A stretch of DNA of 10,738 nucleotides from Rikenellaceae bacterium (GTDB lineage: Bacteria > Bacteroidota > Bacteroidia > Bacteroidales > UBA932). Below are positions 6,884 through 10,738 of the stretch, in pieces (position 1 is the stretch's first letter; the number at the start of each line of letters is the position of its first letter). Both the position numbers and the translations under genes were made by a program. The DNA lies in assembly GCA_900771005.1 (NCBI GenBank), contig CAAGMI010000031.1:1-10738 (forward strand). The letters are read 5' to 3'. The notes beneath the pieces are model-generated. The model ran no database searches. It was not told where the DNA came from and was given only the letters and a program-made list of their open reading frames with translations.

Positions 6884-7714
6884 ATGAAACTTATAGCAGA
6901 TTGCGGCTCGACGAAGGCGGATTGGGTCCTTCTTGACGACAAAGGTATCGTTTTCGAAAAAAAGACCAGCGGTTATAATCCGAACCATTCTGATGGTGAC
7001 GTCCTTGAGAATATCGTCAGAAACGAGTTGGCTTATCAGGGTGAGACGGCGGATATTAAAGAGCTTTGGTTTTACGGGGCCGGCTGCTCCGATACCGTGG
7101 AGACCCGCAAAGTTTATGACTGTTTAGCAAGGCTTTTCCCGAAGACGACAGTCTATGTTGAAGAAGACACACTCGCGGCTTGTCACGCCTTGTTCGGCGA
7201 TGAGGCCGGAGTCGCCTGCATCCTCGGAACGGGAGCAAACGCCTCGCTGTACGACGGCAAAAATATTCTGTCGGAACCACCGTCACTCGGATTCATACTC
7301 GGTGACGACGGCTCGGGCTCGTTCATAGGAAGGCACCTCATCAGGCATTACGTCTATAACACTATGCCGCAGCATATCCGCAAAGATTTCGACTTCGATT
7401 TTGCGGACTTTATACAGAAAATATATCATGGTGAAACGCCGGCGAGGCATATAGCTTCGTACGCCAAATTCGTTGACAAACACATCGACGATCCGTTTAT
7501 CCACGACCTCGTTTATGACTGTTTTAAGTCGTATGTCGATAACTTCCTCGGCTATTTTAAGGACGCCCGCAAGATGAAGATTGCCTTCGTCGGCTCGATA
7601 GCTTTCTCGCTTCAGGATATTCTTAAAGAATGCCTGACGGACAACGGCTACAACCTCGTGAAGGTACTGAAGTCACCTCACGACGCAATGATACAGTATC
7701 ATTTAAAGCGTTAA
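6884..7714 (+). CDS. BadF/BadG/BcrA/BcrD-type ATPase, N-acetylglucosamine-kinase-like
   Basis: This 276-aa protein belongs to the ASKHA (actin/sugar kinase/Hsp70) fold, in the family that includes N-acetylglucosamine kinase and MurK. The phosphate-1 loop DCGSTKADW lies at residues 6-14 and a conserved FYGAG at 63-67. A probable catalytic Asp is D95 (EEDTLAA). The adenosine/phosphate-2 segment is LGTGANAS (114-121), and LGFILGDDGSGSFIGR (135-150) is the family signature. Small sugar kinases in Bacteroidetes often belong to this group, so phosphorylation of an amino sugar from cell-wall or host-glycan turnover is plausible; the substrate is not shown. The ATG at 6884 is preferred because the frame upstream starts with TTG inside the MITE and the fold begins at MKLIADCG. 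It has no operon partner. Confidence 0.87.
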   Translation: MKLIADCGSTKADWVLLDDKGIVFEKKTSGYNPNHSDGDVLENIVRNELAYQGETADIKELWFYGAGCSDTVETRKVYDCLARLFPKTTVYVEEDTLAACHALFGDEAGVACILGTGANASLYDGKNILSEPPSLGFILGDDGSGSFIGRHLIRHYVYNTMPQHIRKDFDFDFADFIQKIYHGETPARHIASYAKFVDKHIDDPFIHDLVYDCFKSYVDNFLGYFKDARKMKIAFVGSIAFSLQDILKECLTDNGYNLVKVLKSPHDAMIQYHLKR

Positions 7715-7741
7715 CCCTGTCGATTACGCCTAAATTTATAA

Positions 7742-7775
7742 AAAAGTGGGCTGTGAAAATTCGCAACCCACTTTT
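7742..7775. terminator. Bidirectional intrinsic terminator between convergent genes
   Basis: AAAAGTGGGCTGTG (7742-7755) pairs with CGCAACCCACTTTT (7762-7775) with one C-A mismatch and one G-T pair, around a six-base loop. T-rich DNA follows on the + strand (AGTTTGTT), and on the - strand the stem is followed by TTATAAATTT. It sits 28 bases after the kinase stop and 23 bases beyond the end of the oppositely oriented peptidase gene, so it can serve both. Confidence 0.82.
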
Positions 7776-7797
7776 AGTTTGTTCGGACTCCAAAGGA

Positions 7798-9030
7798 TTA
7801 TTTGATGCCGAGAGCCTTCTTTATGTTTTTCGGAAGAGCGTCTTTATGGACAACGATGTTCATAGTCTTGTAGCGTGCGAAAGCCTTGCTGACATAGAAG
7901 TTGCCATGATATTCGTTGTAGTCGCCCCAGCTGTTTTTGACCATATAGTATTCGTTGCCCATTTGGTCTTTGGCTGTGCCGTAGATGAGCATTCCGTGGT
8001 CGTCGGTGGTCGTCCAGTTGTCGAAACCGAGTTGGCGTTCTTCCTGGCTGACCCAGCGTTGTGCCGTCGGGTGTTTTGCGGCTTCGTCGTATGCGGCCTT
8101 TTTCTGTTCTTGGCTTAAGCCGAGCCAATGCGACTGGTCACTGCCGGCGCCGCCTTCTTCGTTGAGGGCGTCAGGGAGGACAACCGCGCCGGTTTTGCGG
8201 CCGATACGGAATCCCATCTCGCTGACGTCGCTGCCCCAGGCGATGGTGTAGCCGTTCTCAACGGCGTTGTCGAAGACCTCCATAAGCTCGTCAAGAGGCA
8301 GGTTGTAGCACTGTGACCACCTCCAGTTGTCCTGAATCTCGAGAACGAATTTCTCATAGAAAGGATGATGAGTGTAGGATGTCAGGCTCACATAGTCGTC
8401 GGGATTAAGTTTGAGTGACTCGTAAAACGTTGCGGGAGTGTACTTTTTGCCGTTGTATGTGAATTCTTCCGGGCATTCGCCGAGATAAACGTCGTGGACG
8501 GCCTTGACAGCCTTGGCCCACAGCATCTCGTTCTCGGCATTCGACTGCAGCATTTTATGATCACCCTTCGCGATAGCTTTAACCATAGCATCAGTCAAAG
8601 CGGAAAGTTCGCTGTGGTCCGCTAAAGAATCGTTGTACATCACGCCGGGGCGCATAACTTCTTCAGGGACGAGGCCGAAAGTCTTCATACCGTAGATGAC
8701 GTCGTAGAAAGAGCCGCCTTGTGAGAAACTTACGTCGCCGTGTGTGCGGACTGCCGCCATAGCGCGGTCGTCGTATGTCTTGTGTACGATGTACATTTCG
8801 CTGAGGTCGTATTCGCCTCTGCCCATACGGAGGAGTTCGGCCTCAATGAAGCCGAGACCGCTGTAGCACCAGCATGTGCCGGAGTTGTTCTGATCCTTGA
8901 CGGATGTCACTGGAATCTCTTTCACTGTCGTGAAGACGTAACCTTCCTCTTTTTCCTTTCCTTCAGCTTCTTGTGCTGAGAGTGCGAACGGCATCACCAA
9001 CGCCGCTGCCATAATGAATTGTTTGAACAT
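7798..9030 (-). CDS. Exported C1-family cysteine peptidase, PepC/bleomycin hydrolase type (downstream copy)
   Basis: The 410-aa product is a papain-fold peptidase close to aminopeptidase C. It has a signal peptide, MFKQFIMAAALVMPFALSAQ, cut near residue 20, so it should act in the periplasm or outside rather than in the cytoplasm like classical PepC. The oxyanion Gln and catalytic Cys are Q47 and C53 (KDQNNSGTCWCYSG), the catalytic His is H345 (TTDDHGMLIYG) and the Asn is N366 (VKNSWGD). The order Q-C-H-N is complete. The C-terminal tail ALPKNIKKALGIK could reach into the active site and impose exopeptidase action, as in bleomycin hydrolase; that is inference. A longer frame opens with TTG at 9060, but the ATG at 9030 starts the signal peptide. 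It follows its paralogue by 19 bases and is probably co-transcribed. Confidence 0.88.
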   Translation of the reverse strand: MFKQFIMAAALVMPFALSAQEAEGKEKEEGYVFTTVKEIPVTSVKDQNNSGTCWCYSGLGFIEAELLRMGRGEYDLSEMYIVHKTYDDRAMAAVRTHGDVSFSQGGSFYDVIYGMKTFGLVPEEVMRPGVMYNDSLADHSELSALTDAMVKAIAKGDHKMLQSNAENEMLWAKAVKAVHDVYLGECPEEFTYNGKKYTPATFYESLKLNPDDYVSLTSYTHHPFYEKFVLEIQDNWRWSQCYNLPLDELMEVFDNAVENGYTIAWGSDVSEMGFRIGRKTGAVVLPDALNEEGGAGSDQSHWLGLSQEQKKAAYDEAAKHPTAQRWVSQEERQLGFDNWTTTDDHGMLIYGTAKDQMGNEYYMVKNSWGDYNEYHGNFYVSKAFARYKTMNIVVHKDALPKNIKKALGIK

Positions 9031-9049
9031 AACTTTTAAAATTTGATAT

Positions 9050-10237
9050 TTAGTATTCAATATTAAAATCGAGGGCCTCTTTGTTGACGGTTAAAAACAC
9101 GGTGTGAAGCCTCACGAACGGGACCGAGCAATACCAGTAGCCTTTGTACGGGCCGGCCTCGCCCCACGAGTTCTTCACCTTATAATATTTGTTGCCGTCT
9201 TGGTCGTAGGCGATTCCGACGATGAGCATACTGTGGTCGTCGCCGGTCTGCCAGTTGTCGTAAGCCGTCTGGTGCATTTCTTCAGTGACTTCCTTCTCGG
9301 GCATCATAAAGTCGAATTTATAGACGGCCTCGCTGAGTTCGTCGTCGCTGAGGTTCTTGAATCTCTTCGGGTCGCTTTCGCGTATCTTTTCGACATCGTC
9401 TTCGAGATATACGGCGATGCCTTTTTCGCGGCTGAAGCCCTTGTCGCTGACGTCCTGGGCCCATCCCACGGTGTATCCGGCCTCCAAAGCATGGTCGATG
9501 GCGTTCATCAGCTCGTCCAAAGTAAGGTTGTATGAGAGCGTGTTGGTCCAGTTATCAGGAATCTCCATAATGAACGGCTTGTGTAGTTCGCGGTGCGTGA
9601 AGGCTGCGAGTTGGACGTAGTCGTCGATATTGAGGCGGTACTTCTCGGCAAACGATTTGGCGTTGTATTTGACGCCGTTGTGTTCAAACGACTCTGGCAC
9701 TTTTCCGAGGTAAACGTCTAAAATGGACTGCACCATATCCGGCCAGACGGTCGAGATGTCGCCGTTGCTCTTTTTCGTCACGACTTTGCCGTATTCCGAC
9801 AGAGTGCTGTTCATTTCCGCGTGTTTGTGTTTCGGCAGGCCCAAAACGAGTCCGTTATACGATTCGTCCGTTATCATGCCGTTTTCATCAAGGGCGTAAA
9901 GCACGTCGCAGATTTCGCCGCCCTGGCTTATCGGAGTCGTGCCGTGCATTCTGACGTGCCTCATGAATTTGTGCGTAAAGGCCCATCTCACGAAGTACAT
10001 CTCCGACAGGTTCAACTCGACGCCGTATTTGCGGAGGATCTCGGCCTCGACGAAGCCCGTCCCCGCAAAACACCAGCAGGTCCCGGAACTCCCCTGGTTC
10101 TGAACTATCGTGTGCGGTACGACGACTTTGTCGGTTATCTCGTACTGCTTGTCGTTCTTCTTACTCTGGGCGAAAACGTTCCCGCAGAAAACCGCCGCAA
10201 AAAACGCGGCCAAAATGAATGACGTTATTCTTCTCAT
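9050..10237 (-). CDS. Exported C1-family cysteine peptidase, PepC/bleomycin hydrolase type (upstream copy)
   Basis: The 395-aa product is a paralogue of the next gene in the same operon, similar along its whole length. It has a signal peptide, MRRITSFILAAFFAAVFCGNVFAQ, with cleavage near residue 23 or 24. The Cys within it is not in a convincing lipobox. Active-site residues are Q48 and C54 (QNQGSSGTCWCFAG), H335 (GDDHSMLIVG) and N356 (VKNSWGEAG). The region before the His (about 270-325) is charged, rich in Asp, Glu and Lys, and differs most from the paralogue, so substrate preference may differ. The tail ends ALDFNIEY, shorter than in the partner. The frame is open upstream to 10312, but the ATG at 10237 gives the signal peptide and lies after a promoter-like element. 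Confidence 0.88.
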   Translation of the reverse strand: MRRITSFILAAFFAAVFCGNVFAQSKKNDKQYEITDKVVVPHTIVQNQGSSGTCWCFAGTGFVEAEILRKYGVELNLSEMYFVRWAFTHKFMRHVRMHGTTPISQGGEICDVLYALDENGMITDESYNGLVLGLPKHKHAEMNSTLSEYGKVVTKKSNGDISTVWPDMVQSILDVYLGKVPESFEHNGVKYNAKSFAEKYRLNIDDYVQLAAFTHRELHKPFIMEIPDNWTNTLSYNLTLDELMNAIDHALEAGYTVGWAQDVSDKGFSREKGIAVYLEDDVEKIRESDPKRFKNLSDDELSEAVYKFDFMMPEKEVTEEMHQTAYDNWQTGDDHSMLIVGIAYDQDGNKYYKVKNSWGEAGPYKGYWYCSVPFVRLHTVFLTVNKEALDFNIEY

Positions 10238-10266
10238 ATTTTTTTTATTAAAAGACGTATAAAGTA

Positions 10267-10274
10267 CAAAGTTA
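10267..10274 (-). promoter_or_regulatory. -7 element of the peptidase operon promoter
   Basis: Read on the - strand the sequence is TAACTTTG, a perfect TAnnTTTG match, preceded by a long T run. Transcription would start near 10260 and give a leader of about 23 bases to the ATG at 10237. I see no good -33 box at the expected distance. Confidence 0.6.
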
Positions 10275-10381
10275 TAAAAAAAAAACGACGTACCGCTGAT
10301 TTTTTTTCCCATTTTTTTTTGTAAATTCGCACATTTGAGGTGAGTCCCTTAAATTAAGGTGGGTTCTATGAATTAAATTCT

Positions 10382-10399
10382 TATCAATCATGATTGATA
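10382..10399. promoter_or_regulatory. 18-bp perfect palindrome, possible operator
   Basis: TATCAATCATGATTGATA is self-complementary over all 18 bases with no central spacer. It lies 36 bases before the -33 box of the + strand promoter and about 110 bases from that of the divergent peptidase operon. Such symmetry is expected of a site for a dimeric regulator; no regulator gene is in the window, so this is inference. Confidence 0.4.
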
Positions 10400-10434
10400 T
10401 TGATTTTTTTCAAGAAATTTGTACACCAAGAATG

Positions 10435-10464
10435 CTTGTTAAACCATTTTTTTTCTTAAATTTG
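10435..10464 (+). promoter_or_regulatory. Strong-looking Bacteroidetes promoter
   Basis: A CTTG at 10435-10438 (near the -33 consensus TTTG) is separated by 18 bp from TAAATTTG at 10457-10464, a perfect -7 element. The T-tract and -7 region are identical over 19 bases to the rnf promoter. The start site would fall near 10471, about 13 bases before an ATG at 10484. Confidence 0.6.
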
Positions 10465-10483
10465 CAGTCTAAAACAGATTCTT

Positions 10484-10738
10484 ATGAAGAAATCGGATTC
10501 ACATAATAGGTATTACAGCGACGTTTGCGGTCGCAATTCGGCTGCGGCGTTATTCTGTACCCCCCCAAAAAACTGCTTAATAATCAATCGGTTACACAAT
10601 TTTCTATTAAAACCTAACGACGATGCCGATGTGTGTCGCCGCAATGCTTGTTGTCAATTATCAATTATGGGAACTGTCGATTTGATAAAAAATTCCTATA
10701 GACCTCGGAGAGGTCTGATTTTATTAACCCCGCATAAG
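10484..10738 (+). CDS. Doubtful open frame running off the window
   Basis: An ATG at 10484 opens a frame with no stop up to the last base (85 codons). It starts MKKSDSHNRYYSDVCGRNSA and its last residues include SYRPRRGLILLTP. I do not recognise a domain. The composition is odd, with many Cys, Asn and Arg and no hydrophobic rhythm. The DNA contains a run of seven C followed by six A (10560-10572) and the AT-rich CAATTATCAATTATG type of sequence often seen between Bacteroidales genes. The good promoter upstream argues for transcription; the residue content argues for a dispersed repeat or leader rather than a normal protein. A 3' partner beyond the window could change this view. Confidence 0.3.
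   Translation, partial: MKKSDSHNRYYSDVCGRNSAAALFCTPPKNCLIINRLHNFLLKPNDDADVCRRNACCQLSIMGTVDLIKNSYRPRRGLILLTPHK
10700..10716. repeat. Small perfect hairpin near the window end
   Basis: AGACCTC (10700-10706) and GAGGTCT (10710-10716) form a 7-bp perfect stem with a GGA loop. A T-rich stretch and AACCCCGCATAAG follow up to the window edge. It resembles the start of an intergenic repeat; it could also be a weak terminator. Confidence 0.4.

Larger units (their letters stand above)
10313..10483. other. Intergenic region between divergent promoters
   Basis: This stretch is AT-rich with long T runs and holds no convincing gene. It contains the small inverted repeat CCTTAA-A-TTAAGG (10347-10359), an 18-bp perfect palindrome (10382-10399) and a + strand promoter (10435-10464). 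Confidence 0.6.

Noticed and set aside
7630..8118. 162-aa + strand frame overlapping the kinase end and the terminator
   Set aside because: It runs through the terminator stem and antisense to the peptidase gene; no domain is visible.
9031..9060. N-terminal extension of the downstream peptidase to TTG at 9060
   Set aside because: It would overlap the end of the upstream gene and put ten residues before a well-formed signal peptide that starts at the ATG at 9030.
10238..10312. N-terminal extension of the upstream peptidase
   Set aside because: The added residues are encoded by T-rich promoter DNA containing the -7 element, and a typical signal peptide begins at the ATG at 10237.
10347..10359. 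CCTTAAATTAAGG as a remnant of an IS terminus
   Set aside because: Only the first six bases match the IS end and no GCAGC part follows; a short AT-rich inverted repeat by chance is more likely.
1..10738. CRISPR arrays, tRNA or rRNA genes, phage or defence genes
   Set aside because: I saw no regularly spaced direct repeats, no cloverleaf or rRNA-like sequence, and every substantial gene is accounted for by the IS, rnf, kinase and peptidase families.

Overview
The window looks like chromosomal DNA of an anaerobic member of the Bacteroidales; the genus is not determinable from what I can see. Three things point there: the rnf gene order B-C-D-G-E-A, promoters of the Bacteroidetes type (-7 element TAnnTTTG instead of TATAAT), and an IS1380-family element with CCTTAATTCCGCAGC termini like those of Bacteroides elements. 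Shine-Dalgarno sequences are mostly absent, as is usual in that phylum.

Layout. (1) 1-1603: a complete IS1380-like insertion sequence with 16-bp perfect terminal inverted repeats, an intact 430-aa DDE transposase and a long hairpin just inside the left end. Base 1 of the window is the first base of the left repeat. (2) 1623-6715: a complete six-gene rnfBCDGEA operon on the + strand for the membrane-bound, ion-translocating ferredoxin:NAD+ oxidoreductase. RnfB takes electrons from ferredoxin through several [4Fe-4S] clusters, RnfA/E carry the intramembrane iron site, RnfD/G carry covalent FMN, and RnfC reduces NAD+. The IS right end lies 19 bp before the -7 box of the rnf promoter, where the -33 box should be. 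(3) 6751-6859: a 109-bp MITE related to the same IS type, with near-identical termini and a 4-bp target duplication (GAAT). It ends only 24 bp before the next gene. (4) 6884-7714: a BadF/BcrA-type sugar kinase or ATPase. (5) 7742-7775: a bidirectional terminator between convergent genes. (6) 7798-10237, - strand: two tandem paralogous papain-fold peptidases of the PepC/bleomycin hydrolase type, both with signal peptides. (7) 10238-10738: an intergenic region with a promoter for the peptidase pair, an 18-bp perfect palindrome, a strong + strand promoter and the start of a doubtful open frame that runs off the window.

Taken together this is a core energy-conservation operon bracketed by a family of mobile DNA: one autonomous IS upstream and one MITE downstream. 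I do not see a defence system, CRISPR array, tRNA or rRNA. The most interesting material is the IS/MITE pair and its possible effect on rnf and kinase expression, and the unexplained elements in the last 400 bp. Both window ends may be dispersed repeats, which would fit a contig broken at repeats.
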